A stretch of DNA of 64,000 nucleotides from Shewanella sp. Isolate11 (GCF_022398315.1 NZ_JAKEVF010000003.1:314087-378086), one strand, 5' to 3'; shown: positions 1 to 10,567, counted from the first letter of the stretch. Notes: generated from the letters alone by a model not told the origin. Translations and numbers: made by a program.

Positions 1-421
1 CTAGGTTGTAATCACGCTCAACCATGAAAGATACCGCACCGAAAATCGCGCAGTTTACTGTGATCAAAGGTAGAAAGATCCCCAGCGCGTTGTATAACGG
101 TGGGAAATACTTATCCAATGCCATCTCAAGGATTTGAACTAAGGCCGCGATAACACCGATGAAGGTAATGAACTTAAGGAAGCTCAAATCTGCATCAGGT
201 ACGCCAGCCCAAGCAAGTGCACCAGGTGCTAACAAGCCTTGATAGATAATTTGGTTAACGGGTACTGAAATCGCCAATACCACAATAACGGCAACACCTA
301 AGCCCATAGCTGTAGTCACTTTCTTAGACACAGCCAAGAAAGTACACATACCGAGGAAGAAGGATAAAGCCATGTTTTCAATGAAAACAGAACGAATTAA
401 CAGACTAATATAATGTTCCAT
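1..421 (-). CDS. nqrE: Na+-translocating NADH:quinone reductase subunit E (partial, cut by window edge)
   Basis: This is an integral membrane subunit of the sodium-pumping NADH:ubiquinone oxidoreductase. Only the first 140 codons are present; the rest lies left of the window (the family is about 200 residues). The N-terminus reads [16 protein letters not shown], and Cys26 sits in [11 protein letters not shown] second conserved Cys lies in the VNCAIFG segment. In this family these cysteines, with the matching pair in NqrD, hold an intramembrane iron-sulfur centre. The gene starts 5 nt after the nqrD stop, so it belongs to the same minus-strand operon. The hydrophobic helices fit the six-helix NqrD/NqrE fold. 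The assignment is secure; only the end is missing. Confidence 0.96.
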   Translation of the reverse strand, partial: MEHYISLLIRSVFIENMALSFFLGMCTFLAVSKKVTTAMGLGVAVIVVLAISVPVNQIIYQGLLAPGALAWAGVPDADLSFLKFITFIGVIAALVQILEMALDKYFPPLYNALGIFLPLITVNCAIFGAVSFMVERDYNL

Positions 422-426
422 TACGC

Positions 427-1059
427 TTACCCTTTTGCTTCTACTTGTTCAGGCTTCATAGTACGGATAATCCAGATCAATGCCGCAATCAGGAAGAACG
501 CACTAGGTGGTAGCAATAACAAGCCGTTTGGCTGATACCAACCACCGTCAGAAATCTTACTTAAGATTTCAACGCCAAATAGTGAGCCATTACCAAAGAG
601 TTCACGTACAAAACCAACTGATAATAAGATAGCACCGTAACCCAGACCGTTACCGATACCATCCATAAAGCTCATCATAGGTGGTGTCTTCATAGCGTAA
701 GCTTCGGCACGTCCCATCACGATACAGTTAGTGATGATTAGACCAACGAATACCGACAGCTGCTTAGCTACGTCATAAGCGTAAGCTTGAAGGACTTGGT
801 CAACCACAATAACTAACGAAGCAATAATGGTCATCTGTACGATAATACGCACACTGCTTGGAATGTGGTTACGGATCATCGAGATAAACAAGTTAGATAA
901 TGCCGTTACCGCTGTCAGTGCAATGGTCATAACCAAAGCAGTTTCCATTTTACTGGTCACAGCTAGGGCACTACACACACCCAAGATTTGCAGTGCAATC
1001 GGGTTGTTACTAATAATAGGTCCGGTTAGAACCTGTTTAAGTTCTTTTGCATCAGCCAT
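427..1059 (-). CDS. nqrD: Na+-translocating NADH:quinone reductase subunit D
   Basis: Membrane subunit of Na+-NQR, 210 residues, the usual family length. Cys29 (in GVCSALAVT) and the Cys in [14 protein letters not shown] are the conserved pair that, with NqrE, carries an Fe-S cluster inside the membrane (family knowledge). The sequence is almost entirely hydrophobic and consistent with six helices. Its ATG shares a base with the nqrC stop at 1059, so translation is probably coupled. NqrD and NqrE are paralogues of RnfE and RnfA. The position directly after nqrC and the [11 protein letters not shown]-terminus favour NqrD over RnfE. Confidence 0.97.
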   Translation of the reverse strand: MADAKELKQVLTGPIISNNPIALQILGVCSALAVTSKMETALVMTIALTAVTALSNLFISMIRNHIPSSVRIIVQMTIIASLVIVVDQVLQAYAYDVAKQLSVFVGLIITNCIVMGRAEAYAMKTPPMMSFMDGIGNGLGYGAILLSVGFVRELFGNGSLFGVEILSKISDGGWYQPNGLLLLPPSAFFLIAALIWIIRTMKPEQVEAKG

Positions 1060-1853
1060 TAGTTCAGCCCTCCGTTGCGCGCCTTATCGATAAAGCGAGC
1101 ATAACCTTCTTCACCCAACCAGAAATCAAGTGAATGCTGTACACCGTTACTGGTTAGTGTTGCACCTGATAGTGCATCAACACCATGAGCAGATTCAGCA
1201 ATAGCAGGGTTCTTAGTTACTTTAATCGCCAGATTACCTTGGTCATCATAAAGTTTCTTACCTTCCCATTTAGCAATCCACTTAGGATTTTGAACTTCAC
1301 CACCCAGACCTGGGGTTTCACCAGAACCAGTAAAGTCATAATAAACTAAGCTTCGAATGGTATTGAGGTCAGCCTCTACAGCAAGGAAAGCGTACATAGT
1401 TGACCACAGGCCATAACCTTTAACAGGAATAATAACGGTTTGAAGTTTACCGGCATCATCACGAACCAGATAAATAACACCTTTGTTAGCTACACGCTTA
1501 ACTGACGCGATGTCGTTCTCTGGTTTAAACGATGTATCAACCGTACGAGCCGCTTTTTCAGTGTCAAATGTATCAGCGTTACCTTCAACCCAGTCACCAG
1601 ACTTAAGGTCAACTAACTTAGCTTCAACATATTTGTCGTAAGTTGTTAGAATGTCAGCCTTGCTTACTTCTCCAGACTTAGTATCCAGCAAGCCTGCAGC
1701 TTCAAGAATGTACTTTTGCTTATCAAGCAATTTGTTCTCTTGCTGAGTTGGCTTTAGTAATACTGCGGCAGTCGATACAAATACCGAACAGATAAAACAT
1801 AATCCAACAACAACAAACAGCGTTCTACCGAACGAATCTTTATTACTAGCCAC
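1059..1853 (-). CDS. nqrC: Na+-translocating NADH:quinone reductase subunit C (flavoprotein)
   Basis: Subunit C carries covalent FMN. The flavinylation motif DALSGAT lies at residues 226-232, with Thr232 the expected phosphoester attachment site for the ApbE flavin transferase. One N-terminal membrane anchor (about residues 10-32) is followed by a soluble FMN-binding domain. I start it at the GTG at 1853 ([13 protein letters not shown]), which gives 264 residues and overlaps the nqrB stop by 8 bp. A longer reading frame reaching 1910 would duplicate nqrB coding sequence and does not match the family N-terminus. Confidence 0.95.
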   Translation of the reverse strand: MASNKDSFGRTLFVVVGLCFICSVFVSTAAVLLKPTQQENKLLDKQKYILEAAGLLDTKSGEVSKADILTTYDKYVEAKLVDLKSGDWVEGNADTFDTEKAARTVDTSFKPENDIASVKRVANKGVIYLVRDDAGKLQTVIIPVKGYGLWSTMYAFLAVEADLNTIRSLVYYDFTGSGETPGLGGEVQNPKWIAKWEGKKLYDDQGNLAIKVTKNPAIAESAHGVDALSGATLTSNGVQHSLDFWLGEEGYARFIDKARNGGLN

Positions 1854-3045
1854 GAGCAATCCTCCGCTTGATATTCGCTTGAACCACGAAGTGGTCAAAT
1901 AGCGGCGCAAATAGGTTGGCGAACAAGATGGCCAACATCATACCTTCAGGGAAAGCGGGGTTAATGACACGAATAAACACGGCCATTGCACCAATTAAGA
2001 TACCGTATGCCCACTTCGCTTGGTTGGTGAAAGACGCCGATACTGGGTCTGTCGCCATAAACATCATACCGAAGGCAAAACCACCTAAGACAAGGTGCCA
2101 GTACCAAGGCATAGCAAACATTGGGTTAGTGTCGCTACCAATTGCATTAAGCAACATAGATACCGCAATCATACCCACCATAACGCCGGCAATGATGCGC
2201 CATGAAGCGATACGGGTGTAAACGATAACTAAACCACCTAGCAAAATAGCCAGAGTAGAAACTTCACCTACAGAACCAGGAATGAAACCAAAGAAGGCAT
2301 CCCACCAGTTTTGATTAAAGCCATAATCCAGAGTACCTTGAGCGGCTTGACTCAATGCTGTTGCACCCGAGAAACCATCAGCCACGATCCAAGTAGTATC
2401 GCCTGACATGTTTAATGGGTAAGCAAAGAATAGGAAAGCACGACCCGCAAGCGCTGGGTTTAAGAAGTTACGTCCAGTACCACCGAAGATCTCTTTCGCC
2501 ACAACCACACCGAAGGTAATACCTAGTGCAACCATCCACAGTGGAATTGTTGCTGGGAGGGTCAGCGCGAACAGAATAGAGGTAACGAAGAAACCTTCGT
2601 TAACTTCGTGGCCACGTACTGAGGCGAACAACACTTCCCACACGCCACCAACGGCGAATGTCACCGCGTAGATAGGTAGGAAGAAACATGCGCCATACCA
2701 CATCAAGGCAGCAACGCCTGAATCTGCAGTTAACTCAGTACCAAACAGACCGAACAAGGCTGTTTGCCAAACATCAGGAGCCGCAAAACCGGCAACCAAT
2801 GCTTCTTGAGCTTGAAGACCTACGTTATACATACCAACAAACATCGCAGGGAATGCACAGGCCCATACGGTGATCATCATACGTTTTAGGTCGAGGTTAT
2901 CACGTACATGGGTACGACCCTTGTTAACGTGACCAGGGGTATAAAATACCGTGTAAGCGGCTTCAAAAAGCGCATACCACTTCTCGTATTTCCCGCCCTT
3001 TTCAAACTGGGGTTCAATACTTTTGAAAAACTCTTTTAAGCCCAT
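1846..3045 (-). CDS. nqrB: Na+-translocating NADH:quinone reductase subunit B
   Basis: Large membrane subunit, 399 residues, about ten helices. It carries covalent FMN on Thr229 in the motif DGFSGAT and contributes to riboflavin binding and sodium translocation in the complex. The N-terminus [20 protein letters not shown] is typical of NqrB. Its ATG overlaps the nqrA stop (TAATG at 3045), and its end overlaps the nqrC GTG. These overlaps show a tightly coupled operon that fixes subunit stoichiometry. It is distinguished from the paralogue RnfD by length and by the strict nqrABCDE order. Confidence 0.97.
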   Translation of the reverse strand: MGLKEFFKSIEPQFEKGGKYEKWYALFEAAYTVFYTPGHVNKGRTHVRDNLDLKRMMITVWACAFPAMFVGMYNVGLQAQEALVAGFAAPDVWQTALFGLFGTELTADSGVAALMWYGACFFLPIYAVTFAVGGVWEVLFASVRGHEVNEGFFVTSILFALTLPATIPLWMVALGITFGVVVAKEIFGGTGRNFLNPALAGRAFLFFAYPLNMSGDTTWIVADGFSGATALSQAAQGTLDYGFNQNWWDAFFGFIPGSVGEVSTLAILLGGLVIVYTRIASWRIIAGVMVGMIAVSMLLNAIGSDTNPMFAMPWYWHLVLGGFAFGMMFMATDPVSASFTNQAKWAYGILIGAMAVFIRVINPAFPEGMMLAILFANLFAPLFDHFVVQANIKRRIARG

Positions 3046-4379
3046 TAGCCTTCCCTCACAATCGTATCTAAACAGTCACGTAGGTAAGACGCATAGTCGT
3101 ATTTACCAGGACATACGAAAGTACATAGTGCCAAATCTTCTTCATCTAACTCCAACGCACCTAATCTTACTGCGCCATCAGTGTCACCAGACACTAAGTC
3201 ACGTAACAACATGGTTGGAAGAATATCGAGAGGCATCACACGCTCATAGTTACCGATTGGCACCATTGCACGGTCAGAACCACCTGTACTGGTTGTTATG
3301 TTGAACAAACGAGATGGTGATAAGTGACCTAAGAAAGCGCGAGTGATTGAGAACTTATTCGCACCAGGCATTGCCCAGCCGATAAACTCTTGCTCGGTTC
3401 CCTCTTCAAGTAGCGATACTTGGTTATGGAAACGACCGATATAAGCGTGAGCGCCAACGGCAGTTTTACCGTTAAGAATTGAACCCGCAATAACGCGAAC
3501 TTCGCCTTCTGCAGTTTCATTGGCAAGCAACTCAGTTGTCGATGCGCCACCTAAAGTGCGAATCAATCTTGGTTGCAATGCTTTCGGTCCTGCAACGGCA
3601 ACCACACGCTGAGTATTTAACTCACCGGTAGTAAATAGTTGACCGATTGCGATCACATCTTGATAGCCGACATGCCAAACGCTACGAGTAGCAGAAGCTG
3701 GCAGAACAAAATGGATATGAGTACCGACAAGACCCGCAGGGTGTGGGCCGGCAAACTCTTCAACCTGTGCATTTGCCGCTGGAATATCAGCACCTGCAGC
3801 TTTACATAAGTAAACCTGACCTTGAGTCAATCTTGATAATACGGTCAAACCGTTAGCAAAATCGTCTTTGTGCTCGTTAATGATAACGGCAGGATCGGCG
3901 GCGAGAGGTTGAGTATCGATAGCGGTAACAAAAATACCTGCTGGACTTGCATCAACGGCAGGCGCTTTGCTGAAAGGACGTGTACGTAATGCGGTCCACA
4001 AACCTGATTCAATCAAGTTGTCACGCACTAGTTGCTCATCGAGAGAGGCTAAAGCTGAGGCATCATATTTAGCAAAGGAAACACTGTCGTCTCCTTCAAC
4101 TTCGATGACAACAGACTGAAGCACACGTTGAGCGCCCCGGTTAATTTCTGAAATTGTGCCACTGGCTAAAGCAGTATATTTAACACCAGGATTCTTTTTG
4201 TCTTCAAAAATCACCTGACCTTTTTGCACTTTATCACCTACTTTGATTTTCATCGTAGGACGTAAGCCAATATACTCTTCACCCAAAGTAGCTACATGTC
4301 TAATGGCTGGGCCATTATGGATAACTTGCTCTGGTCCACCGATTATAGGTAGATCCAACCCTTTCTTTATTGTAATCAT
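3045..4379 (-). CDS. nqrA: Na+-translocating NADH:quinone reductase subunit A
   Basis: Cytoplasmic subunit A, involved in the quinone-binding side of Na+-NQR, and first gene of the operon. I start it at ATG 4379 ([12 protein letters not shown]), giving 444 residues. A GTG 12 bases upstream is possible but adds LVD-type residues not seen in the family. The N-terminal barrel contains [16 protein letters not shown] and GTISEINRG, and the C-terminal part contains [11 protein letters not shown]. No strong Shine-Dalgarno sequence is visible ahead of either start. About 500 bases of leader separate it from the luxS terminator, so an nqr promoter should lie there. Confidence 0.96.
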   Translation of the reverse strand: MITIKKGLDLPIIGGPEQVIHNGPAIRHVATLGEEYIGLRPTMKIKVGDKVQKGQVIFEDKKNPGVKYTALASGTISEINRGAQRVLQSVVIEVEGDDSVSFAKYDASALASLDEQLVRDNLIESGLWTALRTRPFSKAPAVDASPAGIFVTAIDTQPLAADPAVIINEHKDDFANGLTVLSRLTQGQVYLCKAAGADIPAANAQVEEFAGPHPAGLVGTHIHFVLPASATRSVWHVGYQDVIAIGQLFTTGELNTQRVVAVAGPKALQPRLIRTLGGASTTELLANETAEGEVRVIAGSILNGKTAVGAHAYIGRFHNQVSLLEEGTEQEFIGWAMPGANKFSITRAFLGHLSPSRLFNITTSTGGSDRAMVPIGNYERVMPLDILPTMLLRDLVSGDTDGAVRLGALELDEEDLALCTFVCPGKYDYASYLRDCLDTIVREG

Positions 4380-4881
4380 ATCCACAAGCACTACGTTATG
4401 AAGGAAAGATAATGCGTCGCGTTCCTGCTAAATACGATAGATTTTCAAACAAAAGCTATCACATTGAGCTAGCGCAGATTTATTACAGAAATGCGATCGC
4501 AATCACGCTGGTCGGGCGCATTTTACAGCAAATGAATCGTTATCGCTATGGAAAATATAGGTGTTTTCAAATGTGGAAGTGATTTTGGCAATGGGAGATC
4601 ATTCACAATTCAACGATTTTTTGTGAATTAGCTAAAAGCGAATTAATTTAGCCCCTTGTCCTAGCAGGGTTATCTAGCTTTATCCCAACTCAAGTCTAGG
4701 TTTTAGGCTGATCAATCACGCCAATGAATGGCCAAATTTGATCGCGGTAAAATTATACAATACTGGGGTGAACACTCATTTACTAACAAGTAATATTAGC
4801 TCTACTTCATGAATAAGCTTGTTCAGCCTTTTTGTTGAGCCACAATATAGAATCAAAGCCATTAAGCCAAAACCTCGCAAT
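4380..4881. other. Intergenic region upstream of nqrA
   Basis: About 500 bases without a convincing gene on either strand. It must hold the minus-strand nqr promoter. I see AT-rich tracts and the palindrome TGCGATCGCA near 4492, but no hexamer pair good enough to call. No tRNA, riboswitch fold or small ORF with a ribosome-binding site was recognised. Confidence 0.5.
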
Positions 4882-4907
4882 AAAAAAGCAGCCTAGTTGG
4901 CTGCTTT
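4882..4907 (-). terminator. Rho-independent terminator of luxS
   Basis: A 9-bp perfect stem (AAAGCAGCC / GGCTGCTTT) with a 5-base loop is followed on the minus strand by a run of six T. It lies 22 bases past the luxS stop. Confidence 0.88.
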
Positions 4908-4929
4908 ATTCAATGACAAAACTAAGTGT

Positions 4930-5439
4930 TTATAACCCTTTAAGGATCTCATCACTTAATTTCAGGTCATCATTTTTATTCACATTAACGCCAGCTGCAA
5001 TGATATTGCGTGCAATGGCTTTGGCTTGATCTAACGAGTGCATTTCATAAGTACCACATTGATACTCATTTAGCTCTGGGATCTCAGATTGTTGCTCTAC
5101 TTTAAGCACATCTTCCATAGCCGCTAACCAACTTTCAGCAACGGTCGCTTCATCTGGTGTACCAATCAGGCTCATGTAGAAACCGGTACGGCATCCCATA
5201 GGTGAGATATCGATAATTTCCACTGTGTCACTGTTTAGGTGATCACGCATAAACCCGGCAAAAAGATGCTCAAGGGTATGAATGCCGCGCTCACTTAAAA
5301 TATCTTGATTCGGTACGCAAAAGCGTAAATCAAAAACGGTAATTTTATCACCACCTGGTGTTGTCATCGTTTTTGCAACGCGCACAGCTGGCGCATTCAT
5401 ACGGGTATGATCAACAGTAAAACTATCTAATAACGGCAT
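4930..5439 (-). CDS. luxS: S-ribosylhomocysteine lyase (autoinducer-2 synthase)
   Basis: LuxS cleaves S-ribosylhomocysteine to homocysteine and DPD, the precursor of autoinducer-2, in the activated methyl cycle. The ATG at 5439 gives [14 protein letters not shown] and 169 residues, the standard length. A GGGAGAG ribosome-binding site lies about 9 bases upstream. An in-frame start 24 bases earlier would swallow that site. The metal ligands are all present: His54 and His58 in HTLEH, and Cys128 in YQCGTYEM. Catalytic Glu57 and Cys83 (in MGCRTGFY) are also in place. It stands alone with its own terminator, downstream of bolA on the same strand. Confidence 0.98.
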   Translation of the reverse strand: MPLLDSFTVDHTRMNAPAVRVAKTMTTPGGDKITVFDLRFCVPNQDILSERGIHTLEHLFAGFMRDHLNSDTVEIIDISPMGCRTGFYMSLIGTPDEATVAESWLAAMEDVLKVEQQSEIPELNEYQCGTYEMHSLDQAKAIARNIIAAGVNVNKNDDLKLSDEILKGL

Positions 5440-5559
5440 TGCTCTCTCTCCCTGTTTTGCCATAGTGAGGCTCTATAAACCACACTACAACAAAGCTAAA
5501 ATCTCTTGATGACGCTAAGCTCTTTCAACATCATCTTAAAAAGCCCTAACACTAAGGCC

Positions 5560-5565
5560 ATTATA
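5560..5565 (-). promoter_or_regulatory. Candidate -10 box upstream of luxS
   Basis: A perfect TATAAT on the minus strand, about 120 bases ahead of the luxS ATG. No good -35 hexamer sits 16-18 bases upstream, so this is a weak call; luxS might also be read from bolA. Confidence 0.35.
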
Positions 5566-5656
5566 AAACCTACTTCTGTTACCGCTCTACTGACGCTAGT
5601 TTTGTTTTACAACTAAAACGCACCATAAAAAACTAACAGCTATTGGTGACTTTTAA

Positions 5657-5956
5657 TTAGCCGCGGCACTTTGGCGAAACAGGTACATCATTCTCTGTTT
5701 GCCATTCAGATGGAGTAAAAGTATGCATAGACAAGGCATGAACGCCATTGGCTAATTCATCGGCTAACAGTTCATTGACACTTCGGTGTCTGGCAAGCAA
5801 ACGCTTACCTTCAAATACCTCAGTCGCCACAATCACTTTAAAATGCGTTTCCGAATTAGGTGGCACGTGATGATTATCGCTTTCGTTAATCACTTCTAAA
5901 TGCACAGGAGAAAACGCCGCATTTAGCTTTTCATAAATGTTCTGTTCTACTGACAT
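5657..5956 (-). CDS. bolA: BolA family protein
   Basis: A small 99-residue BolA domain protein. BolA proteins act in the cytoplasm as partners of monothiol glutaredoxins in iron-sulfur handling, and as morphology or stress regulators in enterics (family knowledge). Conserved features are the THFKVIVATEVFEGKRLLAR core with its following His, RHRSVNELLADELANGVHALSMHTFTP, and the W near the C-terminus. The helix-loop segment after FEGKRLL is typical of the BolA branch rather than the IbaG branch. It is monocistronic or read into luxS; 216 bases separate the two. Confidence 0.93.
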   Translation of the reverse strand: MSVEQNIYEKLNAAFSPVHLEVINESDNHHVPPNSETHFKVIVATEVFEGKRLLARHRSVNELLADELANGVHALSMHTFTPSEWQTENDVPVSPKCRG

Positions 5957-6160
5957 ACGTTTCGTCTCTATATGAGTACAAATATGGCGGAAGGTTACTT
6001 TGATGCTATCAAAAGGTCAACTCTCCACCAGCCTCTGCTGTATTATGCTTTGAACCCGCTTACAATTAAGATCAAAAGCAAAACTCATGTCGATTTTTGG
6101 CATGTTCATCGCAAGCTTATGAGAAAAATATCGCTAGCGCGAACTCAGCAATTTATTCTA
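5957..6160. other. Intergenic region between bolA and repeat copy A
   Basis: I see no gene here. A short plus-strand frame (5972-6181) runs into the repeat and has no ribosome-binding site, so I do not call it. With the repeat, the whole gene-free stretch is 5957-6359. Confidence 0.5.
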
Positions 6161-6336
6161 ATACCAATCAAAGTAAATTAGTGAACAGCCCGTTTGTAAC
6201 AGAAAAGGACGCAGGAAAAATTGTCGAGAACAAGGCGTAAATTGCAGTAACTAGTTATTCTAATAATAAAATTTACAACACGGTTATCGGCGATTTTAAC
6301 TAGCAAGCATGATCAGATAATTACTGCGATTAGTAT
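6161..6336. repeat. 176-bp MITE-like intergenic repeat, copy A
   Basis: First of three copies in this window (others at 12435 and 25327), all 176 bp and in the same orientation. The left end ATACCAATC and right end GATTAGTAT are inverted repeats. The match extends inward imperfectly (AGTAAATTA against AGTAATTAT) for about 24 bases. About 15 positions differ from copy B. It has no coding capacity and lies between bolA and the AlkB-like gene, 23 bases from the stop of the latter. A short non-autonomous transposable element is the likeliest explanation; an RNA-level role is possible. Confidence 0.85.
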
Positions 6337-6359
6337 AATACCGCTTTAAAACTCTAAAG

Positions 6360-7025
6360 TTATTGATGATAGCCTGGTATCAACTGTCTAAAGGTTAAAT
6401 TTAATCGCATTTCTTTAATCGCCATACGTTTTGGCAATGAATGTTGCCATTGCTGTTGCATCGGCCAATGCATAATTAATAAATCACCACTTTCCAAGAT
6501 GATTTCCACTTTCTCTTGCGTCTGTTTATGACGCAGAAAAAACGGCCGACTCGCCCCTAATGTGACCGAAGCAATATCTGAGCCTGGCGTGATTTCTGGC
6601 TCATCATCACTGTGCCAGCCCATCGATTGTTGGCCATCTTCATAGCGATTAACCAATACACCATTAGTTAATAAGCCCCAATCTCGATTGAGTTTTTCTC
6701 GTAAACGATGAGCATATTTAGGCCAAGACAAGGCTTGGATTAATAAGCCCGAATAAAGATAATCACAGCCCTTGTCGGCAAACCACACTTGGCTTCTGGG
6801 GATCGCATGCGACTTACCATAGACTTCGATGCTCGGACGACAAAATGGATATTGCCTCGCCTCTTGGATCAGTGCCTGTTGTTGTTCATCAGATAAATAG
6901 CCTTTAACTAAGGTGATTGGCGCACGCTTTTCGTCAAGCCCTGTTTGAGCCTCAGGTTCTTGAGTATCAGCTGCTTTCGCCTCAAGCTCTTGTGCCTCAT
7001 CGAAATCTAAAAATGATTGCTGCAC
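6360..7025 (-). CDS. AlkB-like 2-oxoglutarate/Fe(II) dioxygenase
   Basis: A 221-residue member of the 2OG-Fe(II) oxygenase family, closest in motif layout to the DNA-repair demethylases AlkB/ALKBH2, which remove N-alkyl lesions from bases. The iron ligands are visible: His138 and Asp140 in GWHSDDE, and His195 in WQHSLPKR. The 2-oxoglutarate-binding arginines lie in MRLNLTFRQL (Arg207, Arg213). The motif PRSQVWF matches the nucleotide-recognition region of this group. The first 35 residues are acidic and variable. It is a single gene, with no adaptive-response partner (ada, alkA) nearby. Confidence 0.9.
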   Translation of the reverse strand: MQQSFLDFDEAQELEAKAADTQEPEAQTGLDEKRAPITLVKGYLSDEQQQALIQEARQYPFCRPSIEVYGKSHAIPRSQVWFADKGCDYLYSGLLIQALSWPKYAHRLREKLNRDWGLLTNGVLVNRYEDGQQSMGWHSDDEPEITPGSDIASVTLGASRPFFLRHKQTQEKVEIILESGDLLIMHWPMQQQWQHSLPKRMAIKEMRLNLTFRQLIPGYHQ

Positions 7026-7179
7026 GGCGGCTACTCTCCTAACGCTTACTCTCTAAAATCGCCACAAAAAACGGGGGCTAATACCTAATACTATCAGCCT
7101 AACACCAACCTCTACTTACTATACCTTATGGGCTAAATCTGCGATAATCGCCAGTCAGATTTCAACCTAGTAACCAGCA

Positions 7180-8328
7180 ATGACCACTCAATTTTCCGTC
7201 GCCGATATCGAACTTGAACTTTTGCGCTACCCTCCCAAACAAGAGGCTAACTTGCAGGCTTGGGATGCCGCCGACGAACATCTGCTCAAGCAGATGACAG
7301 AAAATGAGCAAACAGCAGTGACTACGGCAGTCATTAACGATAGCTTTGGCACGCTGACGTCTGCGCTATCACATATCAATAGTCAGTGGCCAATCATAAT
7401 TGAAACCGATGCTAAAACCAGCCAGCTCGGCGCTCAGCAAAACCTTGAGCGTAACCAGCTAAACAACCCCAATATTGAGTGGCATCACAGCAGAGCACTT
7501 TTACCACAAGGTATCGAACTGGTATTAATGAAGCTGCCTAAAAACCTCAACTATTTTGCCCACCAGCTCGATAGATTATCGCAAGTGCTGACCAAAGGTA
7601 CGCCTGTGTATATTGGGGCTAAAGCCAAGTCGATCAATAAAGCTTTACTGGCGCTTATTGAGCAGCATTTAGGTCAAGCAAACGCCAGCCTAACTTGGAA
7701 AAAGACCCGAGTGATCACGTGTATTGCCGACGGTAAAGCTCGCCCGCTCGCCAGCGAAACCACTTGGACTATTCCTCAGTACTCTTTATCCATCAACAAC
7801 CTAAGCAATGTGTTTGCCGCGAACAAGCTGGATATCGGTGCCCGATTTATGCTGGAGCAGATGCCGGAAGGAAATTTCAATACCGTTATCGATCTCGGCT
7901 GTGGTAATGGCGTATTAGGACTGAGAGCAAAACAACTTTACCCTAATGCACATATCCACTTTGTCGATGACTCGGAAATGGCCATCGCGTCGGCGCGAAG
8001 CAACTGGCATGCAAACCAACTCGATAACCCTCAAATAACGGGGGAGCAAGCCAGTTTCCACTGGGATGATTGCCTGACCCATTTAGGCGAGGATGTCGAG
8101 CCAGGTTTGATCCTGTGTAATCCCCCTTTTCATCAAGGCGAAGCCATCACCGACCATATTGCTTGGCAGATGTTTTTAGACGCCTACAGAAAACTCAAAT
8201 CAGGCGGGGTTTTACATGTGGTTGGTAACCGCCATCTGGCCTACCATGTAAAACTCAAACGTATCTTTAAAAACTGCACCACAGTAGCGGCCAATGGTAA
8301 GTTTGTGATCCTGCAATCCAAAAAGTAA
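7180..8328 (+). CDS. rlmG: 23S rRNA (guanine-1835-N2)-methyltransferase RlmG
   Basis: SAM-dependent methyltransferase of the RsmC/RlmG family, 382 residues with two tandem Rossmann-like halves. The C-terminal half binds SAM ([12 protein letters not shown]) and carries the catalytic NPPFHQG motif of N2-guanine methyltransferases. The N-terminal [12 protein letters not shown] and the C-terminal [13 protein letters not shown] are characteristic of RlmG rather than RsmC, which acts on 16S G1207. It stands alone; an 11-bp inverted repeat (8336-8346 / 8358-8368) follows the stop and overlaps the end of the convergent gene. Confidence 0.92.
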   Translation: MTTQFSVADIELELLRYPPKQEANLQAWDAADEHLLKQMTENEQTAVTTAVINDSFGTLTSALSHINSQWPIIIETDAKTSQLGAQQNLERNQLNNPNIEWHHSRALLPQGIELVLMKLPKNLNYFAHQLDRLSQVLTKGTPVYIGAKAKSINKALLALIEQHLGQANASLTWKKTRVITCIADGKARPLASETTWTIPQYSLSINNLSNVFAANKLDIGARFMLEQMPEGNFNTVIDLGCGNGVLGLRAKQLYPNAHIHFVDDSEMAIASARSNWHANQLDNPQITGEQASFHWDDCLTHLGEDVEPGLILCNPPFHQGEAITDHIAWQMFLDAYRKLKSGGVLHVVGNRHLAYHVKLKRIFKNCTTVAANGKFVILQSKK

Positions 8329-8344
8329 ATGCGATAATACGGAC

Positions 8345-9253
8345 TCATTGTACGTTCGAGTCCGTATTAGCCACACGGGTTTTCACTTGTTTACTTGAAG
8401 TTTGTTGTGTTTGAGGCGGCGCAAACAAGATAGCCATAGGATGCTTAAAACTTAATTCTTTTGCCAAGACATCACGCCACATATCACGCCACTCACTGAA
8501 GATCACCACCAGCGGATTAAAACTGTTCACCGGCTTGGTGATGCCATAGTCCACGGTTTGCAGCTCTTCGACGAAACTACCAAATAAGCGATCCCAGATG
8601 ATTAACACGCCAGCGTAGTTTTTATCGATATATTGTGGGTTACGTCCATGATGGACTCTATGATGCGAAGGTGTATTAAAAATCCACTCCAAAGGTCCTA
8701 ACCGGCCAATCGCCTGAGTATGAACAAAAAACTGCAGCCCTAAATTGAGTAGCACAACAAACACCACCCAGTTAGGATCGAAACCTATAATCACCAGCGG
8801 CAGCCAGAACAGCCACATTCCCGCCAATGGATACATCAGACTCTGACGAAATGCAGTGCTGAAATTCATGTTTTCCGAACTGTGGTGAACCACATGAGCC
8901 GCCCACATCCAGCGCACCCTGTGACTCGCGCGGTGGAACCAGTAGTAACAGAAATCTTGAGCTAAAATCAGCCCCAAGAAACTCCACAGATTCATTTCAA
9001 TATCAAATAGTCGCCAGCCAAACACCCACAGGTACAGTTTGGCCACTAACAGCCCAGCTAAAATATCGGCAGCCTGATGCAGGCCGGCCAGACTAAAATT
9101 GCACAATACCTCTGGCAGGTGATATTTGGCACTCTTAGGCGTTGTGGCACTTTTATTACCCAAATACCATTCCAATAAAATGCACACAAAAAAGAGTGGC
9201 GCTAATACTAATAGCAAGATCTCAGGATGAGAGATCAGCCCATTAAAATCCAT
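8345..9253 (-). CDS. Sterol desaturase / fatty-acid hydroxylase family membrane protein
   Basis: A 302-residue integral membrane di-iron enzyme of the fatty-acid hydroxylase superfamily. The histidine clusters that hold the two irons are intact: HRASH (107-111), HVVHH (120-124), His178 and HHRVHH (197-202). Several hydrophobic helices flank them. The substrate cannot be read from sequence; bacterial members act on fatty acyl chains, carotenoids or other lipids. It lies 99 bases downstream of the DUF2804 gene on the same strand, so the two may be co-transcribed. Its last codons form one arm of the inverted repeat shared with the end of rlmG. Confidence 0.85.
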   Translation of the reverse strand: MDFNGLISHPEILLLVLAPLFFVCILLEWYLGNKSATTPKSAKYHLPEVLCNFSLAGLHQAADILAGLLVAKLYLWVFGWRLFDIEMNLWSFLGLILAQDFCYYWFHRASHRVRWMWAAHVVHHSSENMNFSTAFRQSLMYPLAGMWLFWLPLVIIGFDPNWVVFVVLLNLGLQFFVHTQAIGRLGPLEWIFNTPSHHRVHHGRNPQYIDKNYAGVLIIWDRLFGSFVEELQTVDYGITKPVNSFNPLVVIFSEWRDMWRDVLAKELSFKHPMAILFAPPQTQQTSSKQVKTRVANTDSNVQ

Positions 9254-9352
9254 TTTAAGCTTCCTGGCGTCGTAAAAAAATAATGATAAAAACCAATGCT
9301 GCTAATCGCTGTCACCCAGAACATAATCAGTTTTGAGCTTACACATTCACTT

Positions 9353-10399
9353 TTACCAACGAGCGAAATGATCTTCACATAAACCCAGCACTTGGTGCAG
9401 TTGATGACTCACGCCATCATTATCGACCAATACCCCATCAAAATAGCCAAGATATTGCTTAAAGTTACTTTTAAGTAACCACAAATTCCGTTGCTCCTTA
9501 CGACAATTTCGCGGATGAAAGTCCAGCTCAACTCGGCCATCTTGCGAATAAATTCGCCAACTGGCATTAGCTCCTTCGCGGCGAGAAAACTCAAACTGCA
9601 CCGGGCCTAACAGATGCCTAGCGCCATCGATCCAAAGCACATTTTCATTACAGCCAGTTTCATTCACTCCAGCGGCTAAATTAAGCCCCAGCACCTTGTC
9701 GCCAATAAAACTGTTAATACTCCCCCAGCGCCAACTGGTTTCTCGGCGCATATAACCTGCAGAAAAATCATAACCCGCTAACGCCTGATTCAACGGCTGC
9801 GGCTCATGATTAATCGTTAGTGTTCCCTTGGGCTTGAGGCCATTATGCTTTTGGGTATAGGTCCAGCCGTTGTATCCGGTGGGATTACACATGGCCATTG
9901 GCAGGCTCAAAGGCATCGGCACCAACTCAAGGGAAGCAGTAATTTGTGCCGTTTTTATTTCAAGCTGCCATACACCTTCGAGCAGATTAAATTCGATACG
10001 GTTACTTCGAGTACCAATCTTGGCTCGCCCTGAAAAAGGCGACGCCGATAACTGATAACCTAACCCCAAAGGCCTTAACCAACTGGTCTCAATTAAACGA
10101 TTGGCTTTGATATCGAACAGATAACAAAAGCCGCTACCCAGATAACGAATATCGGCAATGGCCAGGCCTACCACAAAACGTGGTGTCACTATTGATATAA
10201 ATTGAAACTGCTTAAAGTCGAAATGGCGCGCCAAGCTTCCTGCAGGCTTGTCCATCACGGTTTGATATTGAAAATGCGCTAGCCCTAGGGTCTGTACTGG
10301 GCCGTCAAAATGGCCAAATTGCACCTGGCCCGAGGGCAAAATCAGCGACTCTGGCGCCACCTGCGTTAGCAGTGTTTTTGAGACAGTTTGCATCACCAT
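9353..10399 (-). CDS. DUF2804 domain protein
   Basis: A 348-residue protein matching, as I recall the family, DUF2804: GLAHFQYQ near the N-terminus, WTYTQKHNGLKPKG in the middle, and GWTY and RRETSWRWGS segments with many aromatic residues. No signal peptide or membrane helix is evident. Its biochemical function is unknown to me. Two adjacent ATG codons (10399 and 10393) are possible starts. It lies upstream of the di-iron hydroxylase gene on the same strand, which hints at a lipid-related job, but that is only inference. Confidence 0.7.
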   Translation of the reverse strand: MVMQTVSKTLLTQVAPESLILPSGQVQFGHFDGPVQTLGLAHFQYQTVMDKPAGSLARHFDFKQFQFISIVTPRFVVGLAIADIRYLGSGFCYLFDIKANRLIETSWLRPLGLGYQLSASPFSGRAKIGTRSNRIEFNLLEGVWQLEIKTAQITASLELVPMPLSLPMAMCNPTGYNGWTYTQKHNGLKPKGTLTINHEPQPLNQALAGYDFSAGYMRRETSWRWGSINSFIGDKVLGLNLAAGVNETGCNENVLWIDGARHLLGPVQFEFSRREGANASWRIYSQDGRVELDFHPRNCRKEQRNLWLLKSNFKQYLGYFDGVLVDNDGVSHQLHQVLGLCEDHFARW

Positions 10400-10567
10400 G
10401 ATTAACTCGACAGCCTCGGAAAATTAAATATTTGAATGAAATTTACTCTAACGGGTTAATCGATAAGTTTAAAGTCGCGGTCTATTTACTATTCAACATT
10501 AGCTGTAAAGCTTTATGATACTTCACAAAAATAGGCAGCGACTATGTATGCTCTAAACCTCACTAGA

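Noticed and set aside
4491..4502. Palindrome TGCGATCGCA upstream of nqrA considered as an operator
   Set aside because: Single occurrence, no partner site and no known regulator match.
5972..6181. A 69-codon plus-strand frame between bolA and the first repeat
   Set aside because: No ribosome-binding site, it runs into the repeat, and the protein has no recognisable pattern.
8336..8368. 11-bp inverted repeat at the ends of rlmG and the hydroxylase gene considered as a terminator
   Set aside because: It has no T run and one arm codes for the last residues of the hydroxylase-like protein, so I do not call it a terminator.
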